A stretch of 55,982 nucleotides of DNA from an uncultured Collinsella sp. (lineage in GTDB: Bacteria; Actinomycetota; Coriobacteriia; Coriobacteriales; Coriobacteriaceae). The notes beneath the pieces are model-generated. The model did not search any database, was not told the origin of the DNA, and worked only from the letters and a program-made list of their open reading frames with translations. Below, piece by piece: positions 45,725 through 52,761 of the stretch. Location: assembly GCA_902496335.1 (NCBI GenBank), contig CABVAO010000006.1:1-55982 (forward strand), in the 5' to 3' direction. A program made the translations under genes and the position numbers. Positions within the stretch are counted from its first letter, which is position 1. Every line of letters starts with the position of its first letter.

Positions 45725-46289
45725 CGAGCTCACCGCCATCGGTGAAATAGCGCTGTTCAAGCTCTTCGATGAAGAGGGTGACTCTACGGGCGTTCTGGTA
45801 AACCTTTTCGAGCGTGCGAAAAACTGCCTTCTCGTTGTAGGCCGGAAGACCTTGCGCATTCACAAAATACATCAGCTGGTTGAGGTTCGTCCCCTCGCGA
45901 TACAGCTCGTGATAGATTTTTGCGACCTGGCTCATATCGAAATCGATCATCTCGATTTTCCCGGCCAGCATCACGTGGCGGGCATACGCACTGACGGTCG
46001 TGCCGAGCGCATCCGCCTGCTTGCGAATCGCCTCGTGCTCGCCATCGGTGACTTTGACGTAAATAACCGCCGAGCGTTTTTCGTTCGAATCCTCTGAAAC
46101 GGTTTGCAGCTTTTTACTGCGGCCGCCGTCATCATTTTTGGAAATGACTAGGTCATCACTCCGATGAACCAATGCATAGCGAATGAGTTCGGCCTTCGTC
46201 ATGCCTGCCTTGTCCGCCAAAGCGGAAAGCGTTTCATATTCTTCGGAAGTGAGTGTCGCCTTGACGGTGTGCGGACGTTTGCAACTCAT
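45711..46289 (-). CDS. MobC-like relaxosome protein
   Basis: A 192-residue DNA-binding accessory protein. It holds two ribbon-helix-helix-like segments (about 8-42 with SEEYETLSALADKAGMTKAE, and about 74-110 with SAVIYVKVTDGEHEAIRKQA) and a MobC-type C-terminal region with REGTNLNQLMYFVNAQG. MobC proteins melt or bend oriT for the relaxase. Two adjacent ATG codons (46292 and 46289) could start it. Directly upstream is the hairpin-rich region proposed as oriT. Confidence 0.85.
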   Translation of the reverse strand: MSCKRPHTVKATLTSEEYETLSALADKAGMTKAELIRYALVHRSDDLVISKNDDGGRSKKLQTVSEDSNEKRSAVIYVKVTDGEHEAIRKQADALGTTVSAYARHVMLAGKIEMIDFDMSQVAKIYHELYREGTNLNQLMYFVNAQGLPAYNEKAVFRTLEKVYQNARRVTLFIEELEQRYFTDGGELDDRR

Positions 46290-46303
46290 CATTCATGCCC
46301 CCA

Positions 46304-46749
46304 GGAAAGCAGAGCGAATCGGTGAGGCCACCGATTCAAAACCGATATGAGATTGCTTTCCTTTTTAGGAGCGACTGACGTCGCGCCGATTTTTGAAGTG
46401 ACGCCGTCGCTTCCCTTAGAGAAATGAAGGCGAACTTCATTTCTAACTTTATCGCCGCGGGAGGCGATAAACAAGATGTGTTGGCAGATAAATGGGGCGA
46501 GTATGGCCCCATTTATCTAGCCCAACACCAATCTTGCAATCACCGGGACGGCGATTGGGCGGAGCGGAACGTAGACACGAAATGAGAGGCCTCGTTTCGA
46601 GCGAAAGGCTTCGCGGTGTCGTAGTGTCAGCGGAGACCGTGAGCGGAAGCGAATTTTTAACGCGAAGAATGCTGAGTGTTAGAAATTCGCTGTAGCGAGA
46701 GCGGAGCGGTAATGCGAATGCGAGGGATGCCGAGTTTTTGCATTACCGC
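46304..46749. repeat. Array of seven hairpins, oriT candidate
   Basis: Consecutive inverted repeats: (1) GGAAAGCA/TGCTTTCC 46304-46361 enclosing GAATCGGTG/CACCGATTC 46316-46337; (2) 46421-46443, 9 bp; (3) 46448-46471, 9 bp; (4) 46486-46518, 13 bp, extended by GTTGG/CCAAC to 46480-46526; (5) 46578-46599, 9 bp; (6) 46649-46690, 13 bp; (7) 46706-46749, 10 bp. It lies directly upstream of the mobC-like gene. Plus-strand frames across it are not believable. The rest to 46977 contains a terminator and no gene. Confidence 0.8.
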
Positions 46750-46902
46750 GCAGCGGACTCCGGGCGAGGGCTGGAGCAAGTTGATGGAAGGCCTTACCGA
46801 TTTGCGGAAGGTTTTGCCCGAAGCATCCGGCACCGCCGGATTCTTTTGGAACGGCCTCTCGTTTGATTGCTTTCCTATCGCTTGCTCCCAGACTGGGCGT
46901 CT

Positions 46903-46926
46903 AAAAAGGCGGCCGAACCGGCCGCC
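46903..46926 (-). terminator. Terminator of the lipoprotein gene
   Basis: A perfect 8-bp stem (46926-46919 with 46915-46908, loop GTT) followed on the minus strand by TTTTTAG. Confidence 0.9.
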
Positions 46927-46977
46927 CACAAATAAATAAACATTTACCGAATGTAAGAGAAGGGGAACGAATGTCCA

Positions 46978-47628
46978 TTACTCCCAGTGACCGGCGACGT
47001 CGACAACCCAATGCTGTCCCGTAGCCTGCTGTTCATAATGTCCCTGGTCCTCAGAGGTGGTATACGAATCATTGATTGCAGAAGCTCCATTAGGGTGTTG
47101 TGCATCACCGTAGGTAGAGAAAACATGATTGTCCATTTCGGCTGCTGAGTTAAACGTTGCATGGCATACAGAGCACATCCAACGTTCATGGCGCGTATAC
47201 ACTACATTCGGTACCCAGACCTGGCTGTAATCTGTCTCCCAGTGGCCCTGCTCGGCAACCCACTTCTTCTGGCTGCCGCCGTTGGAAGAGGAATTGTTGC
47301 TGCCGGAACTCTGCGAATTGCCGGAATTCTGCTTGGACTGGGAGGAATCGCCCTTGTTGTCCGACTTCGAGGAATCGGAAGACTTGTTATCCTCCTTCTT
47401 GGAGTCATCGGACTTCTGGTCCTTGTCGTCGGATTCTTTCTTCTCCTCGCTCTTGGCTCCAGAGGCTTGCGCCGCCTTTTCTTCGCTCGTCTTCTTTTTG
47501 TCTTTATTCTTTACCGCCGTAGCGGCCCTTTCCGTAGAGCCGCTTCCCTGCTTTGCAACGCTGGCACATCCAAGTTGAGGTGCCGAAAGGCACACCAGAA
47601 GCGCAACGATAATAGCCCTTGTTCTCAC
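46978..47628 (-). CDS. Probable secreted lipoprotein with a C2H2-like zinc site
   Basis: A 216-residue exported protein starting with GTG (ribosome site AGGGAG, 6-base spacing); an ATG 18 bases upstream lacks a ribosome site. The signal sequence (about 1-21) ends in PQLGC, an imperfect lipobox. A long Lys/Ser/Asp-rich disordered linker (about 30-120) follows. The C-terminal domain has WMCSVCHATF...NHVFSTYGDAQH, a possible Cys2His2 zinc knuckle, flanked by two GHWE segments (GHWETDYSQVWV and VAGHWE). It lies downstream of the giant surface protein on the same strand. Function unknown; a wall-associated role is likely. Confidence 0.75.
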   Translation of the reverse strand: MRTRAIIVALLVCLSAPQLGCASVAKQGSGSTERAATAVKNKDKKKTSEEKAAQASGAKSEEKKESDDKDQKSDDSKKEDNKSSDSSKSDNKGDSSQSKQNSGNSQSSGSNNSSSNGGSQKKWVAEQGHWETDYSQVWVPNVVYTRHERWMCSVCHATFNSAAEMDNHVFSTYGDAQHPNGASAINDSYTTSEDQGHYEQQATGQHWVVDVAGHWE

Positions 47629-47693
47629 ACCGATCTCCCTGCCCATGAAACCGGGCGTCGGACACCAGCCGATATCCAACACCCGGCTCGCTT

Positions 47694-50600
47694 TTACATC
47701 TGCCCGCGGCGCTTCTTCTGGTCGAGGAAGACGCCGGCCGCCACGAGGACGGTACCACCGATGGCGAACGTCTCGCCGATTAGTCCCGCGCGGTCGCCGG
47801 TCTGGGCGAGGTTGCCGGGCTGGGCGGTCTCCGTGCCGGCGAGATGCTTCGGGCTGTATGCCGCCTGCTGCTTTGCGTCCTCCTCTGCCTCCTGTCGTGC
47901 GATCTCATCGGAAAGCTTCTGCTCCGCTGCGATGCGGTCGGACTTCGCCAACTCGTAGGCGGCGAGTGCCGCATCATAGCCGGGCTGGAGCCCGTCCACC
48001 GCGGCCTGCTTCTCGTCCAGGATTGCCTTTGCGGGCGCGACCTTGGCGCGTGCCTCGACGGCGGCGGCGAAAAGCGCGTTAAGGGCGTCATCCGCGTTCG
48101 CGTCATGGCCGGAAGCGATCGCCGCGCCGGCATCGATGGAGTTCAGCTTCGACAGCTTGACGTCTGCCTGCGCCTTCGCCTGCTCGGCGGCGGAGACCAG
48201 GGACTCGGCGGCGGCGGTATCCGCCTTCGCGGCATCGAGGGCGGCCTTGGTGTCATTGACGGCCTTTACTGCATCCTGCTCGCGCTGCTGTGCCTCTGCG
48301 AGCTTCGCGGCAAGGCCGGTGAGGGTGTCGAGGTTCGACTGTGCGTCCTCGAGATCGGTCTGGGAGCCGGTAAGCCTGTCGGTGGCAACGCCGGCGTCGG
48401 CCTTTGCGGCATCGACGGCACGCTGGGCATCCGCGAGGGCGCGTGCGGTGCCGTCCGCCTTTTGCTCGGCGGCGGCGAGGACAGTCGCCTTCTCGGCCTG
48501 ATCGGCTGCCGCCGCGTCATGGACGCTCTTTGCTGTATCGAGCGCCTTCTTGGCGTCGGCGACGTCCTGGAAGAACTTCGCGAGGTCCGCGTTCGCATCC
48601 GTGACGTCCTGCTGCTTGGCCTCGGTGTCCGCCTTGGCGGAATCCAGCTTGGTCTGTACGGTCGTTACGGCTGCGTTGGCGGCATCAAAGGCGACCTGCT
48701 TCTGCTGGACGGTCGACTTTGCCGTATCGACTGCCGCGTTGGCGGCATCGAGGTCCGATTTCGCCGCATCAAGCTCGGTCTGGGCATCCGTGACGCCCTG
48801 CTGCTTGGCGGCGACATCAGCCTTTGCGGCATCGGCGGCACGCTGGGCATCGGCAACACCCTGCTTCGCGGCATCGACACCTGCCTGTGCGGAATCCACC
48901 GCGACCTGCTTCTGCTGGACGGTTGTGGCGGCGCCGGCGGCTGCCTGCTTCTTGGATGCGAGATCGGCCTTGGCTGCGTCGAGTGCGCTCTTGGCGTTCT
49001 TGAGGCCGTTGATATAGGAGGTCAGCTTCTGCTCGTACTCGTCGACGGACATGGGATTCATGTTCCAACCGGAGCCGGACCAGCCGGAGATCTCTGCGGT
49101 GTAGCACTGCGTCTGAAGCCCGGACATGGTGCCCTTGGTGCAGGTTGCCATTCCCATAACGGCGAGTTCGGGATTGATGATGTTCATGTAATGGCCGACG
49201 GTGCCGCTACTGCCGTTCTCCCAGTGGCAGTTGTCTGCAATCCAATGGTTGATTGCGACACCGTTCTTTGCATAGAAATCATAGGCATCCTTGCCGACAA
49301 GACCGGTGACTCCATAAAGGGCCTCCGTTGCCTTGTCGAAAAAGCCCTTCTCCTGCTCGATCCACTGCCCACTCGGATCGATTCCGTAATTCCATGCCAG
49401 GTTTTCGGCAAAATCATATTGACGGGCATGATCGAGCACAGTGTCACTGTAGTTGGCATCCGCAATGGCTCCGGCGATGAGCTTGTAGGTGACCTGGAGC
49501 TCGGACAGGCCGACCGACTTGCGGTAGTCGTTGACGGACTTCATCCACCTGATCGCATTGAGCATGTTGTCGAGGGACGTGGCGTCCTTGGAGTTGCCGA
49601 CTTCGGTCTTTCCGGCATATTTGGCGTTCAGGATGATGTTGACTGCGTCATCGGCACCCATGGCACGGAAGAAGCCGATGGCTCCCTGCTTGAGTTGCGC
49701 GTCGGCGGAATCGAGTTTCGCCTGTGCCTCGTCGACCTTCTGCTGCGCGGCGGTCACGGAGGCGTCTGCGGTATCCTTTGCGGCCTTGGCGTTCGCGAGC
49801 TCTACGTCGGCGGCTGCCTTGGCGGACTCGGCGTCCTTGACGGCCTGCTTCGCTGCATCCAACTTGGCGACGGCGTCGGCATTCGCCTGCTTGGCCGCAT
49901 CGAGGTCGGCGTTCGCGGCATCGAGTGCGGACTGGGCGGCGGTCACGCCGGATTCGGCATCGGCCGCGGCCTGCTGCTTTACGGAGAGGGACGCCTGGGC
50001 ATCATTCAGCTCGGTCTGTGCCGTTGCCGCAGCGGACTGCGCCTGCTCGAGCTCGGACTCGCACTGGGACTGCACCGCTCGTGCGGCGGCGAGGGCTGCC
50101 TCTGCGTCCGCGACCTTCTGTTTTGCCGCATCGTACTCCGGGCCGCTGGCGCCTGCCTCCGCTGCGGCGAGGTCGGCTTTCGCCTTCTCGTAGGCGGCGC
50201 TGGCGGCTGCGGCCTTCGCATCCGCCGCGTCCTTGTTCTGCTTGGCTGCAGCGAGGACGAAATCGGCGGAATCCTTTGCAGACTGGGCCGCAACCAGCTT
50301 GGACTGGGCATCGGCAAGCGTCGCGTTGGCGTTGGCGAGATTGGCCTGTGCCCTGTCCACGGCAGCCTGGGCGTCGCGCACGGCCTGCTCGGCGGCACTG
50401 ATTGCCTCCGGGGTGGCGCTTACGGCATCTGCCTTGGCTTTATCGAGGGCGTCCTTGGCATCCTGGGCCACCTTGAGGGCGGACTGGTACGCTTCGTCCT
50501 TCTCGGACGCATCCGCCTTGGCGTCTGCGAGACCCGCCTTCGCCTGCTCGAGGTCCTTGCCGGCGGCATTGGCGGCGTCCTTGCCCTCCGCGACCTGACG

Positions 50601-51050
50601 GGCGTACTCGTCCATCGCCGCACGGTCGGCTGCCGCGCCGGCGCTGACTGCCGAATCGTAGGATGCCTTGGCCTGGTCGCGGGCGGAAGCCGCCTCGTTG
50701 TAGGGACCGGCGGCCTCATCGTAGGATGCCTTGGCGGCGTCCTCTTTCGCCTTCGCCTCGTCGACTGCCTTCTGCAGGTCCGCGATGGTCTGTGCGGCGG
50801 ATTTCGCGCCGGCACCGGATGCCGCGCCGGCGTGGGCGGCGATCGGCGACATCACGGCGGGGTGCTGCGTGGTCCCGTCACCGGTCTGGGCGAATGCCGC
50901 GAACGGTGAGATGAGGCTCGATCCGGTCATGGCGGCCATGGTCGCCGCGGTGACGGTCAGACGCGCGACCCCCTTCGAAGTGTGAATCTTTTTGTTTGGC
51001 AGTGCGGCGAAGTGATCGCCACCGGCAGCGAAGTGCTTTCCCTGGGTCAT
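47694..51050 (-). CDS. Giant Ala-rich coiled-coil surface protein with CAP domain
   Basis: An 1118-residue cell-wall-anchored protein. The signal peptide lies within about 20-55 (KKIHTSKGVARL, hydrophobic stretch, AFAQTGD). Two very long Ala/Lys/Asp-rich coiled-coil regions (about 75-460 and 665-1010), built of repeats like DAAKADLAAKQQ, flank a CAP/SCP domain (about 480-640) with DHARQYDFAENLAW and VGHYMNIINP. The C-terminus has a sortase signal LAQTG (1081-1085), a hydrophobic segment and KKRRGQM. Likely an adhesin or surface stalk carried as cargo. It is divergent from the XRE regulator, whose operator overlaps its promoter region. Confidence 0.92.
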   Translation of the reverse strand: MTQGKHFAAGGDHFAALPNKKIHTSKGVARLTVTAATMAAMTGSSLISPFAAFAQTGDGTTQHPAVMSPIAAHAGAASGAGAKSAAQTIADLQKAVDEAKAKEDAAKASYDEAAGPYNEAASARDQAKASYDSAVSAGAAADRAAMDEYARQVAEGKDAANAAGKDLEQAKAGLADAKADASEKDEAYQSALKVAQDAKDALDKAKADAVSATPEAISAAEQAVRDAQAAVDRAQANLANANATLADAQSKLVAAQSAKDSADFVLAAAKQNKDAADAKAAAASAAYEKAKADLAAAEAGASGPEYDAAKQKVADAEAALAAARAVQSQCESELEQAQSAAATAQTELNDAQASLSVKQQAAADAESGVTAAQSALDAANADLDAAKQANADAVAKLDAAKQAVKDAESAKAAADVELANAKAAKDTADASVTAAQQKVDEAQAKLDSADAQLKQGAIGFFRAMGADDAVNIILNAKYAGKTEVGNSKDATSLDNMLNAIRWMKSVNDYRKSVGLSELQVTYKLIAGAIADANYSDTVLDHARQYDFAENLAWNYGIDPSGQWIEQEKGFFDKATEALYGVTGLVGKDAYDFYAKNGVAINHWIADNCHWENGSSGTVGHYMNIINPELAVMGMATCTKGTMSGLQTQCYTAEISGWSGSGWNMNPMSVDEYEQKLTSYINGLKNAKSALDAAKADLASKKQAAAGAATTVQQKQVAVDSAQAGVDAAKQGVADAQRAADAAKADVAAKQQGVTDAQTELDAAKSDLDAANAAVDTAKSTVQQKQVAFDAANAAVTTVQTKLDSAKADTEAKQQDVTDANADLAKFFQDVADAKKALDTAKSVHDAAAADQAEKATVLAAAEQKADGTARALADAQRAVDAAKADAGVATDRLTGSQTDLEDAQSNLDTLTGLAAKLAEAQQREQDAVKAVNDTKAALDAAKADTAAAESLVSAAEQAKAQADVKLSKLNSIDAGAAIASGHDANADDALNALFAAAVEARAKVAPAKAILDEKQAAVDGLQPGYDAALAAYELAKSDRIAAEQKLSDEIARQEAEEDAKQQAAYSPKHLAGTETAQPGNLAQTGDRAGLIGETFAIGGTVLVAAGVFLDQKKRRGQM

Positions 51051-51133
51051 TGTGCTGTTCCATTCCTTTTCCGTGCCCTATCCGACTGGGCATCAGAGTG
51101 CTTTCCAATAGAGATAATTATGCGCCTTAACTG

Positions 51134-51216
51134 GGATTGTTGTATATAGTCCGTTGGCATAAATACAACAATCCATGACTCTTTTTGTCATGGATATCTC
51201 GCCGCTACAACAATCC
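51134..51216. promoter_or_regulatory. Operator for the XRE regulator / surface protein
   Basis: GGATTGTTGTAT (51134-51145) and ATACAACAATCC (51163-51174) form a perfect 12-bp inverted repeat. A third copy, TACAACAATCC, lies at 51206-51216 inside the regulator gene. The second copy ends exactly at the regulator ATG (51175). Candidate -10 boxes (TATATA, CATAAAT) lie between the arms. Confidence 0.75.
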
Positions 51217-51423
51217 TTTGGTCTACGCTGCAAAGAACTCAGATCAGAGTCTGGTTACTCACAAGAGCAATTTGCGAACCGCATTGACATGGACAGGTCT
51301 TACTACGCCTCGATAGAGGTCGGGCGAAGAAATGTCAGTCTTTCTAACCTCTCTAAAATTGCCAATGGATTCAACATATCAATTGCTGCACTTATGACTG
51401 GTGTCACTGATAAAAAGGATTAG
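51175..51423 (+). CDS. XRE-family helix-turn-helix regulator
   Basis: An 82-residue Cro/CI-type regulator with a full HTH_3 domain (LRSESGYSQEQFANRIDMDRSYYASIEVGRRN). There is no ribosome site before the ATG at 51175 or the in-frame ATG at 51190, and the first ATG abuts an operator half-site, so a leaderless transcript is plausible. Divergent from the surface protein gene, which it probably controls together with itself. Confidence 0.85.
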   Translation: MTLFVMDISPLQQSFGLRCKELRSESGYSQEQFANRIDMDRSYYASIEVGRRNVSLSNLSKIANGFNISIAALMTGVTDKKD

Positions 51424-51518
51424 TCCATCATCAGCGAACGCAGTGAGCGTATCAATCGACGGCGTAGCCGGCGGCAAGGTCACGGCACGTGACCGCGCAG
51501 CGAGCTCTGCGAGCGAAG

Positions 51519-51549
51519 GGGACGGCATCGCCGTCCCTATTTCTTTATA
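51519..51549 (+). terminator. Terminator of the XRE gene
   Basis: An 8-bp stem GGGACGGC/GCCGTCCC (51519-51526 with 51530-51537), followed by TATTTCTTTAT. Confidence 0.75.
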
Positions 51550-51642
51550 AACTATTTCTCTATCAATTGGTTTCACCAAACTGGGTATTACACAAGCTTC
51601 TGAGCAGGCTTTTTATCAAATAATTCAAAGCTACCGAATCAT

Positions 51643-51737
51643 CAAAATGGTGAAATTATTTACCCAAAAGAGGGAAGCACATCACCAAAATGGAACCGAC
51701 TAACAGCTGTTGAAAACTTTTATCCCCAAAATGGTGA
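51643..51737. repeat. Three phased CAAAATGG sites
   Basis: CAAAATGGTGA at 51643-51653 and 51727-51737, and CACCAAAATGG at 51683-51693. The shared CAAAATGG starts are 43 and 41 bases apart, about four helical turns. They lie 130-220 bases from the right attachment site. Confidence 0.65.
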
Positions 51738-51826
51738 TTTCCTGTTTTCAGTGGAAAACTCGGGAAGTCATAATATTTACTTACCAGATTTACAAACGAA
51801 AGCGGTTCTTAGTCCCAAAACCAGAA

Positions 51827-51857
51827 CAGGTCAGAAGCAAAAATAACTCCTGACCTG
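51827..51857 (-). terminator. Hairpin downstream of the restored tRNA
   Basis: CAGGTCAG/CTGACCTG, 8-bp stem (51857-51850 with 51834-51827), 10 bases after the tRNA 3' end, followed by TTCTGGTTTT. It may act as the new tRNA terminator supplied by the element. Confidence 0.5.
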
Positions 51858-51865
51858 CGATTTTC

Positions 51866-51912
51866 CTGGTGCCCCCGGGCGGATTCGAACCGTCGACACC
51901 CGCTTTAGGAGA
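51866..51912. repeat. Right attachment site
   Basis: 47 bases identical to 38436-38482, forming the 3' part of the intact tRNA-Arg gene. Confidence 0.95.
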
Positions 51913-51942
51913 GCGGTGCTCTATCCCCTGAGCTACGGAGGC
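51867..51942 (-). tRNA. tRNA-Arg (anticodon CCT)
   Basis: A 76-base gene with encoded CCA. The cloverleaf closes: acceptor GCCTCCG/CGGGGGC (one G-U), D-arm GCTC/GAGC, anticodon stem CCGCT/AGCGG with loop CTCCTAA (anticodon CCT at positions 34-36, 51909-51907), T-arm GACGG/CCGCC with one A-C mismatch and TTCGAAT loop. It reads AGG codons. The 3' part from position 31 is the element's copy, so the host tRNA was restored on integration. Confidence 0.97.
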
Positions 51943-51950
51943 ATGTTGTA

Positions 51951-51960
51951 CTAGTGTAGC
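51951..51960 (-). promoter_or_regulatory. tRNA-Arg promoter -10 region
   Basis: On the minus strand GCTACACTAG, with the TACACT box about 11 bases before the tRNA 5' end; identical to the proposed promoter at 28135-28144. No clear -35 element. Confidence 0.55.
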
Positions 51961-52001
51961 AGATTTACGCCGTTGTAATACAGCGTATAGCCACTCTTCG
52001 A

Positions 52002-52228
52002 AGTTGCGGTGGAACAGCCCTCCGGAAAGTGTGTCCCACTATCCAGGCAAATTCTGGGTCAAACTTTCCCAATGGGACCTCGCTGGAAACTGTGTCCCAG
52101 AATTTCGGCTCGAAACGGGACACAGTTTCCCAAACGACCCCGTTCCGGAAACTACATCCCGGAATCGGCGCTCGAACTGGGATGCACTTTCCCGATCGAG
52201 CCCCATGGGAAACTGCGTCCCACTTGGG
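52002..52228. repeat. Tandem array of 61-62 bp palindromic units
   Basis: Copies of GGAAA(C/G)TGTGTCCC-like sequence start at 52024, 52085, 52147 and 52208 (spacing 61, 62, 61). Each of the first three is followed by its inverted partner, for example GGAAACTGTGTCCC (52085-52098) with GGGACACAGTTTCC (52117-52130), perfect over 14 bp. An AGTTGCGGTGGAA motif (52002-52014) precedes the array. Frames through it are not credible genes. Between the tRNA and 52002 only the tRNA promoter is seen. Confidence 0.9.
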
Positions 52229-52244
52229 GGGCGCTCTTTAATGA

Positions 52245-52643
52245 CTAGTTACCTTTGTGGAAGAGGTTTTTGATAACGGAGGGGATGCTCTTGGCGCCCT
52301 TGGCCGTCACATCGATAAAATCGGGCGAACGCACAAGCTTATCCTCGTCGACGTACTTGCGGACCGCGCGCAACGTCTCTTTGTCGTCGCGCGTCGAAAA
52401 CGTAAAGTGACCGTTATCCTTGGTGAAGATGGCAAAACGCGTGATCTTCTTGGTGCCGCGTAAAACCTCGGCGGCAATATAGTCGACCTCGTCCCACGGG
52501 ATTTGAATATAATCCTCGGGATTGCGCTCGTTGTAATACTCGAACGCCTTATTGCCTACCATCACGTTACCGTGGCTGGTAAGCCCCATCAGGCAGGTTG
52601 CCGGCGTTGCCAGATCGACCGTGCTGTTCTGAGATTGCGCCAT
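52245..52643 (-). CDS. DUF956 family protein (ManO-like)
   Basis: A 132-residue cytosolic protein of the DUF956 family, found almost only with mannose-family PTS genes; ManO, a regulator of glucose/mannose PTS expression in lactic acid bacteria, belongs here. Recognisable stretches are MVGNKAFEYYNERNPEDYIQIPW and FTFSTRDDKETLRAVRKYV. The ATG at 52643 follows AGGGCGAGG; the longer frame runs through a terminator. It is last behind IIAB-IIC-IID, separated by a terminator that would allow only read-through expression. Confidence 0.85.
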   Translation of the reverse strand: MAQSQNSTVDLATPATCLMGLTSHGNVMVGNKAFEYYNERNPEDYIQIPWDEVDYIAAEVLRGTKKITRFAIFTKDNGHFTFSTRDDKETLRAVRKYVDEDKLVRSPDFIDVTAKGAKSIPSVIKNLFHKGN

Positions 52644-52660
52644 ACGCGCCTCGCCCTCCA

Positions 52661-52705
52661 ATAAAAAATCGGACCGCATCCAGTGTACCCACCGGGTGCG
52701 GTCCG
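52661..52705 (-). terminator. Terminator between PTS IID and the DUF956 gene
   Basis: CGGACCGCA/TGCGGTCCG, 9-bp stem (52705-52697 with 52678-52670), followed on the minus strand by ATTTTTTATT. It lies about 20 bases before the DUF956 start. Confidence 0.88.
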
Positions 52706-52761
52706 TTTCAATGGCTCAAAAGCCCTTACCTAGCAACTCTCGGTCTTAAGCCGAAGCGTGC

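Larger units (their letters stand above)
51424..51866. other. Right end of the element, non-coding
   Basis: A 443-base AT-rich gap with no gene. It holds the regulator terminator (51519-51549), three CAAAATGG sites at 51643, 51686 and 51727 (42 +/- 1 base spacing; the middle one is preceded by CAC and the outer two are followed by TGA), and a hairpin at 51827-51857 next to the tRNA. Confidence 0.65.
38437..51912. mobile_element. Integrated mobilizable element at tRNA-Arg(CCT), about 13.4 kb
   Basis: Bounded by 47-bp direct repeats made of the tRNA-Arg 3' part (38436-38482 and 51866-51912). It contains a tyrosine integrase at the left end, a small HTH gene of excisionase size, a winged-helix protein, a relaxase, a MobC-like protein and an oriT-like hairpin region, but no type IV secretion genes. 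It should therefore be mobilizable by a helper rather than self-transmissible. Cargo: three metallophosphoesterases, a small peptide, a coiled-coil protein, a lipoprotein, a cell-wall-anchored CAP protein and an XRE regulator. Base composition varies sharply between modules. Confidence 0.92.

Noticed and set aside
46676..46939. An 87-codon plus-strand frame next to the hairpin array
   Set aside because: It translates across hairpins 6 and 7 and a terminator; better explained as non-coding transfer-origin sequence.
47844..50909. A 1021-codon plus-strand frame opposite the wall protein
   Set aside because: Repetitive Ala codons on the minus strand leave the opposite strand open; the product is Cys/Gly/Arg-rich with no domain or ribosome site.
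52022..52228. CRISPR array
   Set aside because: The units are palindromes tandemly repeated with no unique spacers and no cas genes nearby.
52004..52273. Three overlapping plus-strand frames of 70-89 codons
   Set aside because: They read through the 61-62 bp palindromic tandem repeats; all frames are open because the unit lacks stops.
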